DNA from: Phorcus lineatus
Taxonomy: Eukaryota; Mollusca; Gastropoda; Trochida; Trochidae
DNA: 64,000 nucleotides
Direction of reading: 5' to 3'
NCBI GenBank assembly: GCA_921293015.1
Contig: OV121081.1
Location: 3,038,001 to 3,102,000 of the forward strand
In this document: one piece after another, positions 1 through 13,419 of the stretch
Layout of the letters: each line of letters starts with the position of its first letter
Position numbering within the stretch: position 1 is the first letter of the stretch
Translations under genes and position numbers: made by a program
The notes under the pieces: model-generated
What the model was told of the DNA's origin: nothing
Databases searched by the model: none
The model's input: only the letters and a program-made list of their open reading frames with translations

Positions 1-1264
1 CTACACGAGTAGAGTCGTAAGTGTAGAATCAACTGTCTCTACAAGCATGCTATGTCTCGGATGTAAACAATCAGCTTTGTTGACAACAATTGCGGTTCAC
101 TATATAGTGTGATCAAATTCACTGACCAGTAGTATTTACAGACATTTTTTTTTTATAGAGAGTTAAAAAGTTTCAGAAGTTGAGGCTTGAAGGAATGTGT
201 TAAAAAGTTTTATTGCTTGGTTCATACTAATTAGAACTTGGATGAAGATGTTAACAACCAAGTGATATTTTATAATAGTGCTGCTATCTCCACCCAAACG
301 TTGAACATATTGTGTATGTAACTCAAGAAGATAATATTACTCCAATCACTGTTTTTTGGCATTATATAAGCTGATATGATACAGGAGAACAAATTTTCTG
401 GATAGTCAACCTCTTTATTTATCCAACCTCTTTAATGCGTTATGTAAACATTTTGCTGCAGATAAGCAAGTTTTGTATGGGCAGGAGGTATCTCTGTACA
501 CCAGACATACGAAAAAATCCAATCTTTGATACCTTTGTGAGGTAGATATCCTTATTACCATGACATTTTATACCACCTTGAAGAAGATGGTTATGTTGCA
601 ATGTGTGTAAAGTATCACTAATGGTCTCTGTTTTATTTCTCGTGCTGCTCAAACTCAATTACCCTCTCTCATTGTTCATGCATTGTAAAAAATATTTATT
701 AGTTAACGGTATTCTGTTTTTGCTTAACTAAGATATCTTGATTACACCTAACTGCCAAGACTGTCGGCTCCAGACTTGTATTTCACACTGTACATGGTTA
801 CACAAAACAGTTCTTATTTACAGGACGGAAACATCTAATCCGGTTGTCAACGTAAATTAAAGCTGATATGAATGCAATGAAACAGTACCAAGGATTTAGA
901 TTTCAACTCATTTTGAGAAGTTGTAATTTAAGACCTAAGGATGTCAAAAATTTCATCATCAGATTTCTGAATAAGTGAAAACCAGCCTACTCGTTACAAC
1001 GGTCCCTTGTTATGTGAGTACACACGAGAATTAGCTCTACGTTATCTTACACTACCTATAAGTACAGTGATGTTACGCTTATGTGGACACCTTAGATGTC
1101 CAATCTAAGGTGCTTTAGAAACATTTGAAATTCATGAAATATTGCAGAAAGCAAATATGAAAATGGTACACTTATTTACTTTCTATTATATTCAGCCATG
1201 GAAGCTGTGCCATTTACATCTATCAGTGGGGTCCTGAGTTTCATCATAGCTCAACTATCAGCTG

Positions 1265-1320
1265 TTGGATCTTGATTCTAGCAAAGGCCTGGTGGTTGAG
1301 TGGGTAAGCTGTAAGTAGTC
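1265..1320 (+). repeat. Dispersed repeat with tRNA-like A box, copy 1
   Basis: TTGGATCTTGATT, then GCAAAGGCCTGGTGGTTGAG and TGGGTAAGC, resembles a tRNA-Leu/Ser-like A box. A second copy lies on the minus strand at 11168-11220. Ends are undefined; probably a SINE fragment. Confidence 0.4.
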
Positions 1321-3398
1321 AGTGCTTTCTCTTGTTGCCTCACTCACCCGCTATGGACTCATTCCAAAAACTACAAGATTACAGATCCTGATTACATCAA
1401 TGATAAATTTATCATTATGGCATAACTTTATAAAGAGTTATCATGGAGAAACCATGCTTATCTTCAATAATGACATGTTTGTTCAAAATGTTAAGATGTT
1501 AAGTTTAAAGCTAGATATTCTTATTTTTAAAACTTCTTCAATGGCTTTCAAAGAATAAATAAGCAAATTTAAAATGTCAGAACACTACAGCACAAAAGTA
1601 TGATATTTGTTTAGAGTTTGTACATTCAAATGAATTCAAAATGATGCTGGTCCTTACGAGTAAAATGTGTAAAACCAAAAAGACATGTAAATGTTATTCA
1701 AATTTTATTTTGATTAAGTCTCTAATGAGTTAATCAACCTTCAACCTTGAAATATGCAACAAATTGTTTTGTTCTCTTTGACACTTTCAAGATGTCTATG
1801 TATTGAAATAAACAGAATAATTTTTTGTCTTTTTTCTTAAACCATCAAGATGTCTGTTTCTTGTGAGACCCCAGCAGAGTTTAAAAATGATTGAAAAAAC
1901 AGGTGCGTGTGTCATTTTCATAGTTTGGTGAAGTAAATTTCATATAAATATTAAGAATCACAAAACACGATATGCAGTTTATTTGTGGCTATATTCTAAG
2001 TAACAAAACATCATCACGCTGTATTTAATTTGCATTGTCAAGTAAATAATTAAAGCATATCATGTTAATTTTTATCTTCCAACTATATGTTGTTGCTTTA
2101 AACTTTGATTACTGTAAATGATCTGCGATAGCAGTTTATTTCTTAAAATAGTTTATTTTCGACACGTTTTGCAGTTGAATGTGACATCATTCAATACACA
2201 TTGCATTCAGCACTCAAATAATCAACTCCTAAATCTGTTGACTCAGCATTCTGCCCACCAGTGCTATCATATTGATTGGAAATCTCTCGTTTGTTTGTTT
2301 TTCTTTCTCCTGCAAAAATGTTTACACAAAAATGTATCCTCAAATATCAAGACTGTCTCGAGGATCTCAAACAATAAACTGATTAATCCATTCTTTTTCA
2401 TATAAAATATGTACCTTATAATTTTTTCATTTCGACATGATAAATGGTAAAATTATCTAGATAATATTTTCATTCTTAAGAAATTTTATGTTTGGTAATC
2501 TATAAATTTGTTTGCATAGCATTGATCCAAAATGTTTTATTTATGAAATAGCAACTTCTGGATTATCTATGTAGCAAAATTGTCTTAAAGGATGCACATA
2601 AATCGGTAAACCTCTTTAAGATAATTAGAATGTTTGCTTATCATATTCAAAGGAATTGATAAATTTCTCCAACTGAAATAATTTTAATTGGATAAAGAAA
2701 TCTTTATCATTTATCTTTTACTGTTAAAATTATTACTATTTCTTCAGCTAAAAAATCTCATACATCCTAGAAAACACCATGACAAGAATTCAAATTGATT
2801 GAGATTGAAATTTTTTGTTCAATTGTGAAATGTCATCAAAGAGTGTAAGAGATAAATTTGCAAAATTCAGTTGATGACAATAATTCCCTCAGTGCCTAAT
2901 AGACAAAAATCACCTTTAGATGGTTAAAATACATCTTGTACAATGCAATTACTGGACGTCCAACCAAACCTGCGATTTTAAATCAAATTTAGTTTGCAAT
3001 AAATAGTGCAGTTAACATCATTTTCAAATCCTTTAATGCTTTTGAAATTTTGATTGCTTTTTTCTGATAAATTCCATTTCTAGGAATTGAAGTCGACATG
3101 TTTAGGTGGAGACTGGATTGCTCGCCATCACAGCTTACACCACAAGACCAATCTAACCTTATTAGTTTGTTTGGAAACACAGCAAATGCTCCTATTACAA
3201 GATAATTTGCAATTTTGATTTCTTAAATCAAATTGAAAGACCAATTTATAACAATGATGCTTCAGAGCTGCAAAGTTTGCTTTGAAATTAGTTTGGATTT
3301 TACAATTTGAATGGAGTAGATTTTCTAACATTTTCTAATATATATTATGTTACTCGAGTCTATCAACAATTATATCAGAATAAAATCTAAGTAGCATT

Positions 3399-3590
3399 TT
3401 GTCAATCCCACACATCTATTTGTCAATCCAACACATCTATTTGTCAACCCCACACATCTATTTGTCAATCAAACACATCTATTTGTCAATCTCAAACATC
3501 TATTTGCCAATCTCACACATCTATTTGTCAATATCACACATCTATTTGTCAATCTCACACATCTATTTGTCAATCCATACACGATACACC
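3399..3590 (+). repeat. 21-bp tandem array, about 8.5 copies
   Basis: The unit is CACACATCTATTTGTCAATC plus one base, repeated with few changes. Since 21 is a multiple of three, one frame stays open and encodes HIYLSIS-type heptads; no gene context supports translation. Confidence 0.9.
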
Positions 3591-4961
3591 ATTTTGTCTT
3601 CAAGATTCTAGAAGAGTAAAATAGTTTTTTCCTCTATCAAACATAAACGATTTTGAATAATTAGCTAAATAATTAGACCTGAAACATTTTTCATTTCAAG
3701 ATTACACTTCTCATTCCTAAATGACCTCTATCTCATGGAGTAAGATTTGATTCATACACAAAAATATTCACAATTGTTTTGTTTGCGTTTCAAAATCTCA
3801 GTTTAATCATTAGTTAACCCAGCTAGCCCTCCTAATTAACAGGTTTAAACGGTTGAACTCTGTAATATTCTACAAACAATCACCCACGTCAACACATCAA
3901 TAAGGCCGACATTAGTTGGAGAAGACGTCAGGGGCAATATTTACATAACATCGCACGTGTTCCAAGACATTTGAAACAACCGCACCAAGATCTTCTAAAT
4001 CCTTTAACTCTTCTTTGTAACAAATATATATGCAGAATGGCTTTTCACACCAACATGGAAATACTCCAGAGACTTCGAATACACAGAACCTCTTTACAAA
4101 GTGGGCTCAAAATCTAGCAGAATCCCCCAATACATAGCCAGTAAATCTGTTTAGACAACAAACATCAATACTTAGCTTCTTTCACAAGATTATTTACACG
4201 TACGAAAAAGTCCAGCTGAATGATCGGACAGAGAATTCCCGTCATTGAAGCTTGACTATTCTCACAACCATAATTGTAGCAGTTGTAGTAGAAGGAGAGG
4301 TATGTTCCATGTTTATCAAGCTTCAGTCCAGCAGTGCTATAAGACATTTGTCTTTTATTGATGGTGTGTGGATACTGATTGTGTAGCAAGTGGATTCAAA
4401 CACAGCTTATCCCTCACAAATAGCTGGACCCACTTGCCTCACAAACACAGATCAAAGCATAGAGAGTCCTGGCAAATACTCATCCCCTTTGATTGGGTCT
4501 GTGGCGCTGGTGGTCCGAGGGTTTGATGGTTTTAGTATTGGATGGAATTGGGCACGGGAGAACTATAACTAGCCAGGCAATCTCAGAAACAAGGACTTGC
4601 AAAGACTATAGTGTAGTTTGACAATATGTCGTAAAGACTATCGAAATAACATTTTATTCAGATACGCAAATTTAGAATATATTTTTAATTAAAAAACAAA
4701 CAAAAGTCAGTTCATTTTCATTTTGACATTCAAGACATTCTCACAAGCAATTAATTAAAACTGATAAGAATAATATTCAAACTTGACCCTTTACCTGTGG
4801 GTTTAAAAGTATTCTGGGATTGCCTTTCATTAGCCAGGGACCAATTTCCAAGTGTTCCCTTTTTAACCATCAGTCATTCCTGTTAATTGCTTCATTACAA
4901 ACTGCTAGCTTAAAATTAAATTCAATAAAGGTAGTAAGTTTTCAAAGAGTAATAGAAACAT

Positions 4962-5197
4962 ATCAAATTCAATGAAATGTTATAAATTCTCAGATTTTAA
5001 TGTTTGTATAAAAATAACGTAAATGACTTAAACAAATTTATCAAATCCAATGAAATGTTATTAGAATTAAGATTTTAATTTCTTATATAAAAATAATGTA
5101 AATAATTTACACAAATTTATCAAATACATTGAAATGTAATTAATTTCAAAATTTATTTTCACATAAAAAATAATGTAAATGACTTAAATAAAATTTC
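4962..5197. repeat. 78-79-bp degenerate tandem repeat, 3 copies
   Basis: Copies begin at 4962, 5040 and 5119 with ATCAAAT.CA.TGAAATGT and each ends near ATAATGTAAAT and AAATTT. AT-rich and diverged. Confidence 0.7.
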
Positions 5198-7002
5198 TTT
5201 TAGCAAATAATTTTAGATTAAAGACTTCATCTCTTGCTCATCTTTCTTTAAACAATAACTGTGATAAGAAGACGTCCACCAAAGCAAACAGCGAGAGATG
5301 GTCGCCCTCCACATGCACCGACTCGAGGACTTGATATTGATAAGAACAGGGGCTTCAAATTGATAAAACACTGTGTCAACAATAGATAATCAATGATCAA
5401 CCTTTGGTCAACATTAAAGTTGATGTCATTTAAATATAGAGAAGACTTCTTAAATCTTCACCATCGTTCAAAATAACCTGAAATGTGTTAAAATTCAAAG
5501 TTTGGAAATTTTTCCACTTGGTATGTTAAGAGTAAAGAAATGTCATTCTATTTTAGACATCTTTGAAGTGGGGATCATTAAACCAGTAAAAACAGTCTTC
5601 TTCTGAGGCAAAAGAACTTTAACATTTAACAGACTACATGCCTGCTTGGTTTCATTTTACTTCTCAGTGATAAAACCTTGCATAGGTATAAATGTTACTC
5701 AGATTTAATCATCTTCGGCATTATTCCATAATATCCACAGAATTAAGTTCACTATATCTGTCTCACTTTTTGTGAAAAGAAAATAATAGTCTTCAATCGA
5801 AAACTTGTAAGAAATCAATTGACATCTTGTTAGTAGATGTTTATTCAAATAATGATATTTTATCACTTTGATGGCATATAATGTTTTTCATCTATTAACA
5901 ACATTAGATTTTTTGTAAAGCATCTTGTACAAAAACAATAAATGATAAAGAATCCAAAACATCATTTTTTTACATGAGCAGTCTAAAAATATTCCAGGAA
6001 ATTATGAGGCTTGGGAGAGGAACTAATCAAGTTGGCTATCTTGTACGAGACAAAAACTACACAACGACTACATTCATTTGCTATTCCCATTGTGCCACCT
6101 CCACAAACTATCTATCGACTAATTGCTTTCTGCTGTTGTACAAACCTGATCTCACATCTGGGACAAAAACAGGAAGAGGAAGTGACAGATGAGGATTCTG
6201 GGTAATTCTTTCATCTTGGGGCGGCCATGTTGATGGTCAGCTCCCTCGATTCATCTGAATGATCCCCGCTGATCCCAATTGATCATGTATCAGGGGGTTT
6301 CTATGTTGCCAGCGTCCCTAAATACTAATTGCTTTCAATTGAGAGATAATAAATCATTGTATAAGAAAACATCTAAGGCAACATGTAGATACTCAATCAC
6401 TTTGTCATTAACCACTTAAAGTCTTCAGCTTACAATGAGATAAGAGAGAAAGAAAGTTGGCAAAAAAACCAAATTGCGCTGTTAGTTTGAATTCATTATT
6501 GCCAAGAATCTTCTACAGTTCGAAACTATTTTCAGAAATGAATAAGACTGAAATTTTTTTTCGGAATTCATCTTTTACATTTACTTAGTCCTTAATTATT
6601 CAGCTTACTCTTGATGGAAAATAGCTTATTACATGATCTGATCAACTATACAAAGAAGGCCAACACTGCTTATTGTGATCTAGTTGTCTGGAGAGACAAC
6701 TGCAGAGCAGAGTAATCAAGCTGACATGCCCTGCCAGACGAGTAAAACAACTCAAAAGAAAAAAACAAGAAATGTCAAAGAATTCTTTACAAGTAACATT
6801 ACTAATGAAAGGGCCCTTGCGTTGATCAAGCATTTTAACATTAAATACTATTAGAAAAATAAAAGCATGAAGCTACCCCTCTGATGCATTTGCTGTGACA
6901 AACCAAGATAATCCAGAAAGATGGGATTATCAGATTGAAAGGGAGGAGTTGGGGGTTACCTATTGAAAGGGGGGTTTACCTATGGTTGATGTTAATAAAA
7001 AG

Positions 7003-7101
7003 TTGGGGAAGGGTGGGGGGAAGGATGGGGTAAGGGTGGGGGAAAAGGGGTGGGGGAAGGGTGGATGTAAGGATGGGAGCATGGGTGGGTGAAGGGGGTT
7101 G
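7003..7101 (+). repeat. G-rich low-complexity tract
   Basis: Runs such as GGGGTAAGGGTGGGGG and GGGGTGGGGGAAGGG provide several closely spaced G-tracts able in principle to form a G-quadruplex on the plus strand. Confidence 0.8.
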
Positions 7102-8027
7102 AACCATCTGAACCACCCTGGATCCGCTGGTGCTGAGATTGAGAAATCAAAAAAGAGGAAGAGGGCGGGGTTGACCTGGCAGGGACATCACTACCACGCA
7201 ATACTGAAATATGCTGACACTTCGAAACTGAGTAATGATACTATCTATATATAAGAAAGTAATAATATAAAGGTACTTGTACTAAAATGTTTTTCTAATC
7301 TGTTCATGACAGTTGTCAGAATGCCCTGTTCATCCTGGATGAATGACAAATGACGTATCGTTGTAGATAACACCGTTCTCAAGCAGGTGATGAGTATCTA
7401 CACAAAACATCTCATTTATTGGAATAATAAGTTGACTACAGATAAACTTGGTTGTCCGTCAACTCTGCAACTTAAAAAATACATCTTAAAGAAGGAGAGT
7501 TGATGCATACAGTAGCTAATGCCATCAGATCTGTTCCAGACCTTTTCAACCAATTCAAATAATCCAATATGTGCATGTAGGCTTCCAGTTTTATTGTTTT
7601 ATTGTTTCTTGTATGTGTCTTTTATAGTTCCTTGGCCTTGTATGGTGTTCAAAATTGTTTAACTGGTTATCATTACTCAAGACAATGAATAATACAACCT
7701 GCTCGCCTGATATTTTAATCAGTTTGTGGTTACGTTTATTAAAACTTTAAGCTGTGATTACAACAGCAAATTTCCTAGGAACACCTCTGTCTTCGGGTTT
7801 AGACTTCTTATGTATAAAGTATCCTTAGAATTCTTTCTGAACAGGGTTGGAAATACAGAAAGAAACCCTAGGGGCCGGTGATGAGGTCAACAATTTCTTA
7901 GAAAGCTCTTAACAAAAACGATATTTTGTAAAAGACACATGCAACTAAAAGCTACATGGTGAAGATAGTCTACATGGACTGAGAAACACCAGACTGATAT
8001 GATCTACTCCTGGAACTGCTTATTAAT

Positions 8028-8347
8028 TATTGCATGGTGAGGTGATATGGGGTTTAACGCCGCCTTCAAGAGAATTTCACTTCTATCACGGCTGCTAGTA
8101 TTATAGCAGGATGAAAGCCTGCAACACCATTGTGGCTGTGCATTGCGGTGAAACATGCGAGCATCGGCTGCAACTAGCGGACCATGGGTGTTACTGCACT
8201 GAAACTCAGTGTAGCATTGCACCCAAACCTGACTGTGTGTAGAACAGTTCTCTACTGCAGACAAAGTTGCCGAGCCCCTGGCAGGATTCGAACCACAGAC
8301 CTCATGATCCGAAGCCGAACATGATAACCACTGCGCTATCCCGCCCC
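8028..8347 (-). mobile_element. tRNA-derived SINE, full length
   Basis: Read on the minus strand, the head is tRNA-like: GGGGCGGGATAGCGCAGTGG (A box) and GGTTCGAATCC (B box), about 60 bp apart. A unique body of about 200 bp follows, and the 3' end reads GGCGGCGTTAAAC then a short ATATCACCTCACC tail. A second copy lies at 26672-26974. Target duplications are not clear here. The ORF spanning it is fortuitous. Confidence 0.85.
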
Positions 8348-8808
8348 ATTTCAAGGAGAATGAAACATAATGCTCTAACATGGCTGCTACTGAACATCTC
8401 TATAAAGCAAAAAAAAATCTTAACAGTGCAATTCAATCTCAAGTTTATAAAAACTTGGCAAAAGTGTCCACCTAAATTCATGAAGAACTTCACAGCAATA
8501 AATGTGTCAACATGAAATAAAGAAATTGTTAAAATGTCTATCGGATATGGTTTGCTATTGTTTTGATCATTAAAAGGTGATTATTTTATTGTCAACAGGT
8601 AGAAAACACAAATATCCCACTGTTACAATTGACATGCAATATACAACCATAGACCATGTCAGGTGGGTGATACTGACATATATCACCTGTCACCTGTCAA
8701 ATTATCATCCTTGTTATCACAATGTTATCAGAGATTAGTGAAAGCTGGGATTAACTAACTGGTATAACATGCTGTTTTCATATGCTTTGAATATCAGACC
8801 TTCTGTGA

Positions 8809-8879
8809 GTCACCAACTGGCCGAGATATGCGGTAACACGTCGAGATATCTACCAGCTATATCTCACAGTTGGTGGCAC
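8809..8879. repeat. Imperfect inverted repeat
   Basis: GTCACCAACTGGCCGAGATA and the inverse of TATCTCACAGTTGGTGGCAC pair over about 20 bp around a 29-base loop rich in GATAT. Confidence 0.6.
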
Positions 8880-9696
8880 AGCCAGATCGGTCAAAGACTG
8901 TACAGATATACTCCTCCAAATATTGATAATATAATTCTTTAGGGTCACTGATTAATAATAAAATAATAATAAGTGATTTATGAAACATTTTGTATGAAAC
9001 ATTTTGTATAAATCTTTCAATCAATTAAACAAAAAAGAAATACATAAAAAATAACAAATTAAAACTTAATAAAATCATTAAATGTATTTGCAATACATTT
9101 GAATTGACAAGCTCAATTTAAATTCATGGATTCTTTGCAAAGGCTACACCAAACACGTGACTGGTAGAAAAGATATTGCACATTATAATAAGCTATACAT
9201 ATTTATTAATGATAAACTTATTCAACTCTGAACGACATTCATTTATTTATTTGACAAGTTGGAGTGTGTTGTGTATTCTATTTCTTTATACCTGTTATAC
9301 ACGGGTCACCTTGGATAGCATATACATTCAAATCTTGTAAATGCAAAGTGAAATTCTATTAACATAGTAAAGAAAAGCTGTCAAAATAAATGAAATTTAT
9401 CACCCATGCCTGAAAGATCTGTGTAAATAAAATCATATTTTTTTCTTTCAATTCTGAAGTGCTTAGTTACAAAACAAACAGTAGAGAATAAATCTATCTA
9501 AATTATTATTACACCATTCAAAGCATTTATAAAACATTCACTAATAGCACAGCCCTTAAGATGTCCCCACCTTCTACCTATAGCTATGAAAGGAGTGACG
9601 CAATATAGACAACAACGTGAATCAGTTCAGACAAAGTGAATAGATTGGTACAAAAATTAACTCTTTACCTGCAGGTAGCCAGGTGCCTATCCTGTG

Positions 9697-10280
9697 TGAG
9701 GTGATTGATATAGGGCTGAGGTGTATCAATGTGATTTGAGGTGAAATAAGGGGAGGCGGTAAGGTGAGGTAAGGTGAGGTAAGGTAAGAAGAGATGAGGT
9801 GAGGTGAGTCAAGCCGAGTCAAGGCGAGTCAAGTCGAGGTACGGTAATATGAGGCAAGGTGAGGTGAGATAATGTGAGGTGGTGAGGTTAAGTGAGGTGA
9901 GGTAATGTGAGGTGGTTAGGTTAAGTGAGGTGAGGTAATGTGAGGTGGTTAGATTAAGTGAGGTGAGATAATGTGAGGTTGAGGTTAAGTGAGGTGAGGT
10001 GAGGTGATGTAAGGTGGTGAGGTGAGGTGATACAAGGTGGTGAGGTTAGGTGAGGTGAGGTGATATTCAAGGTAAGGTGAGTCGAGGTGATATGAGGAGG
10101 CGAGGCGAGATGATTTTGGGCAAGGTAAGGTAAGATGAGGTAAGTATGGATGAGGTAAGGTGAGTCGAGTAGAGGTATGGTGATGTGAGGTGAGATTAGA
10201 TGATAAAGGTAAGGTGACATTAGGTGAGGTGACATTGGGTGAGGTGACATTACATGGTAAGGAGGAGGGGGGGATTGAGG
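9697..10280 (+). repeat. GAGGT/GGTGA pentamer-type array
   Basis: About 580 bp dominated by GGTGA/GGTAA/GAGGT words with irregular spacing. Longer sub-repeats such as GATAATGTGAGGT and GGTTAAGTGAGG recur at 9868-9990. ORFs here (SPHLTSPHLT-like) are products of the repeat. Confidence 0.9.
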
Positions 10281-10888
10281 TTGGGTTTGGGTGAAGTAAG
10301 CTTAAGGTATTGGGCAATAGGAAGGCACAGATAGGCAAGGTACTGGTAGAGGGGTAGCGGTTGTTGAGGTGAGGTATTTGCTTACATAAGTATTTTATTT
10401 TCTTAACTGACAAATCTTGCTTGACTACATTGTAGTGAAACCTATTGGTGACAAGGTTGGTAGTGAGCTCGAGGCCTTTTGAAGAATAGAAAAAAGGCGA
10501 TATAGTTGAGGCATTTTGTTAATCGCATAATACGCACGTGTTACTAGACGCAGACATTGAAATGACATGACAAGCTAAATAATGGTTTTAGAAATCAGAC
10601 TTGAATATGTCGTAGAGTCCTCAGACAGCAAGATTTCATGTATGCACAAAACAGAAAACATTTCAATGAATTGTGGTTTGACAACGAGTCATGTTGTGTG
10701 AGATGTTTAGAATATTGCCGAATGAGTTGACATGGTGCATATGGCAGTGGACAAATGTTGCGGAGGAAGAAGCGTGGCGATTATTCAGAGTTGTTGGACC
10801 TTGCTGGAGGTCACAGACATTAGGTGCAAACACATTTATACATAATCTGCTCATATGAAATGGAAAGGGATTTGATTTTTAAGTATAT

Positions 10889-10970
10889 TTTATTCGACTT
10901 CATGGCAGGTAGTATTATAGCATGGTGAAAGCAAAAAAAACTGAGCATTGGCTGCAAGGTGCTAGTTGTA
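10889..10970 (-). mobile_element. SINE fragment, same family as 8028-8347
   Basis: The words GTAGTATTATAGCA, GGTGAAAGCA and GAGCATTGGCTGCAA match the middle of the full-length SINE in order. The tRNA head and 3' tail are absent. Confidence 0.55.
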
Positions 10971-11167
10971 GTGACTGACTTTTATTTTTGACCAATAAAA
11001 ATGAGTTAGTGTTCTTTAATTACATTTTTTATTTGGGATGACACTATTTATTCGGGATAATACTATCTTCAAAAGTAAACATTCTTGTATTTGTTCAGGT
11101 ATATCCCCCTTGCAGGTTATACTCATACTCTCTGTGTAGAGAAACTCTGCAATCACTGACCATACAA

Positions 11168-11220
11168 GTAGTTAACCAACTCACCCACCAGGCCTTGGCA
11201 TTAATCGAGATCCAACTAGC
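11168..11220 (-). repeat. Dispersed repeat with tRNA-like A box, copy 2
   Basis: Minus strand reads TTGGATCTCGATTAATGCCA, then AGGCCTGGTGGGTGAGTTGG and TTAAC, matching copy 1 at 1265-1320 over about 50 bp. Confidence 0.4.
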
Positions 11221-12527
11221 AATATAGCTAAGGGATTTGACCCGAGAAAGTACAAGAATTAGTACTATTGCAGATTGTGTTATCCCAATATAACAATGTT
11301 ACATTTCTTCACTAACTAAATGGCATGGTGTTTTTATGTTCTTTCCCCTCAGTGTTGATATTCAAACTTATATATTATGATCAGTCCACTGTACTAAAAC
11401 AATTCTTTACAGAAGCATTTGATAAAGTTTTGAATCTATGAAGATATGACTGTTCCTGTGAGAACGTCTACTGCTTGTGAACAAATGATATGATAAGTTC
11501 TCTGGGGGTTGTTAGAAAAAATGCAAATTGTTGTATTTATGAGAAAATCTTTTGACTTGGAAAATCAGATATGAAACTGTTCCTTTAACTTGTTATTTTT
11601 GATGAAAGGCACATTTACAGTTTTATATTTACAGTTTTATATAAGGAGAGGGTGTATAGTGTCTTTAAAACTTGAAGTATGGTCTGAAATTACAAGCATC
11701 ATCGTAATCTCAGAAGTAAGTAATTAACAATATTGCTGAAGTGATTTCCTAACTTCACTTAAAAATCTGAATTATCAGATTATCATCATAATCCATGGCG
11801 AGGTGAAAACGTATCATGAAGATGGGTTATTATTGATCCAGAGAAGATTTTTTTTATGAAAAATAAAGTTATCTTTAAAAAGATTTGGTTCATTCATACA
11901 GAAATGCTAAACATAAATCTTGATAAAAACCATTCCTTTATTGCTCAGGACACATGAGAAGATACATATACATTTCAGATCACTAGACTTTCTGCGCAGT
12001 ATAACCTGGAATTGGGAGAATGCCAGACAGATAGGGTGATTATGTTAATTTTTACCTATCCTTTACTTACCTTGACACAGAGAAGTTTGGGGTCAGGTGT
12101 GTTAACAGGTAGACACGATATGTGGGTAATGAGATTTAGTGAATGGGGAGACACACAATGCTGTAGATATACTTAATACCTATGTTCTACTTAACCTGTT
12201 TACTTTCCTTACATACACTTGTTCCAGTATGTAGGTTAACACATGGGATCATTTTTTTGTTAAAACCTTCATTTTTAAGTTAATTTTGTCTATGAAAAGG
12301 TTTACTTGGCCCCACTGTGTTTTGTAATACATAAGTACAGTTTTGCACTATAATAGTTAAAGAATGAGGATGCCAGTCAGAGTTGACTAGGGCAGTAGGG
12401 GAGAGCCAATAACGTCAATCATTCAACATGAAAACACTATACCATTTATATTTTATTGTGTTCTGACCGCTGTACATCTTGGAATAATGTATATGATTAC
12501 CTAAAGTGAGTGGAAATCCAGACTGAA

Positions 12528-12615
12528 ACATCTTTATAAGTGAGTGAGTGAGTGAGTTATTGTTTAACGCCGCTTGGGCAATATTTCAGCCATTCGCGGC
12601 GCACATCTTTATAAG
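12528..12615 (-). mobile_element. 62-bp mini-SINE with 13-bp target duplication
   Basis: Insert 12541-12602 is flanked by identical ACATCTTTATAAG at 12528-12540 and 12603-12615. On the minus strand it reads GCCGCGAATGGCTGAAATAT, then GCCCAAGCGGCGTTAAAC, and ends in a (TCAC/ACTC)n tail. The unit corresponds to the last 60 bp of the tRNA-derived SINE. The same unit recurs at 39008-39065 and, partly, at 49658-49684. Confidence 0.85.
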
Positions 12616-12697
12616 ATTGACAGAGATTTTTGATAAAGTTAGAGTGAATTTCTAGCAACAAAAATCATTCTTCATGTCATCGTTCAGTTTGTAATCG

Positions 12698-12848
12698 AAT
12701 TTCAACATGGTAACTCCGGTACAATACCAAAATCTTTCTATCACAATTTCAACATGGCAACTCCGGTACAATACCAAAATCTTTCTATCACAATTTCAAC
12801 ATGGTAACTCCGGTACAATACCAAAATCTTTCTATCAAAATTTCAACA
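12698..12848 (+). repeat. 47-bp tandem repeat, 3.2 copies
   Basis: Units start at 12698, 12745, 12792 and 12839 with AATTTCAACATGG and contain AACTCCGGTACAATACC. They are almost identical, so the expansion is recent. Confidence 0.95.
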
Positions 12849-13419
12849 CCATCGAGTATGCAACAATAAGTCTTGATTATGGGTGTTTTACGTATCACGT
12901 AATCTTTTATACTTTTATACAAGGGCCTGTATTTTAAAAGCTCTCATAAGAAATGAGAGAAAACAAAGGTCCAACACGAGAACATTGGCCTGCAACTATG
13001 TGAAAGCTAAGATTTGTGTTAATGTGGGTCCAGGTACCAACCTGATCTAAGTCTGAACATCAACAATGGAGATAGTTGAGGTGTTTCTACACACAATATC
13101 AACATATCAAGGTTAACTTGTATGACATGACGTGTTATATTCCCACTTTAACTACTGAATGAACAAGTGTCAGACCTTTCTGAGTAGCCAGCTTACAGTG
13201 ATCAAACCTCATTTATGAGGACCAGCCATGGGCTAAAGATAGGCTATCTTTGGAAATTGACCACCACATGACCTGACCCTAAGACATGTTATAACATTAT
13301 ATATTGTTTTTAAGGTGTTCAGTGCTACGTGGTTAGATTTTATATGATTGCAAAATGCTTGTATTATTTTTTGCCTTTTAATACCATTATTTTGTATTGA
13401 CTATTCTGGTGACGGTTAA

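Larger units (their letters stand above)
1..8027. other. No gene recognised; AT-rich intergenic DNA
   Basis: Apart from the repeats listed within it, only short unsupported ORFs were seen, all without splice structure or known motifs. A cysteine-containing minus-strand ORF at 4165-4389 (NCYNYGCEN) was considered and not accepted. Confidence 0.6.

Noticed and set aside
4165..4389. Possible cysteine-containing exon (NCYNYGCEN)
   Set aside because: No convincing splice pair, no known domain and no neighbouring exons; left as chance.
8270..8346. Candidate tRNA gene on the minus strand
   Set aside because: A and B boxes are present but acceptor and anticodon stems do not close; it is the head of a SINE, and the second copy at 26672-26974 has lost part of it.
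8004..8381. 125-aa minus-strand ORF
   Set aside because: It lies within the tRNA-derived SINE; the reading frame runs through the tRNA-like head and unique body and is not a gene.
9954..10413. Overlapping Ser/Pro/His/Leu/Thr-rich ORFs
   Set aside because: They are translations of the pentamer array and keep open only because the repeat lacks stops.
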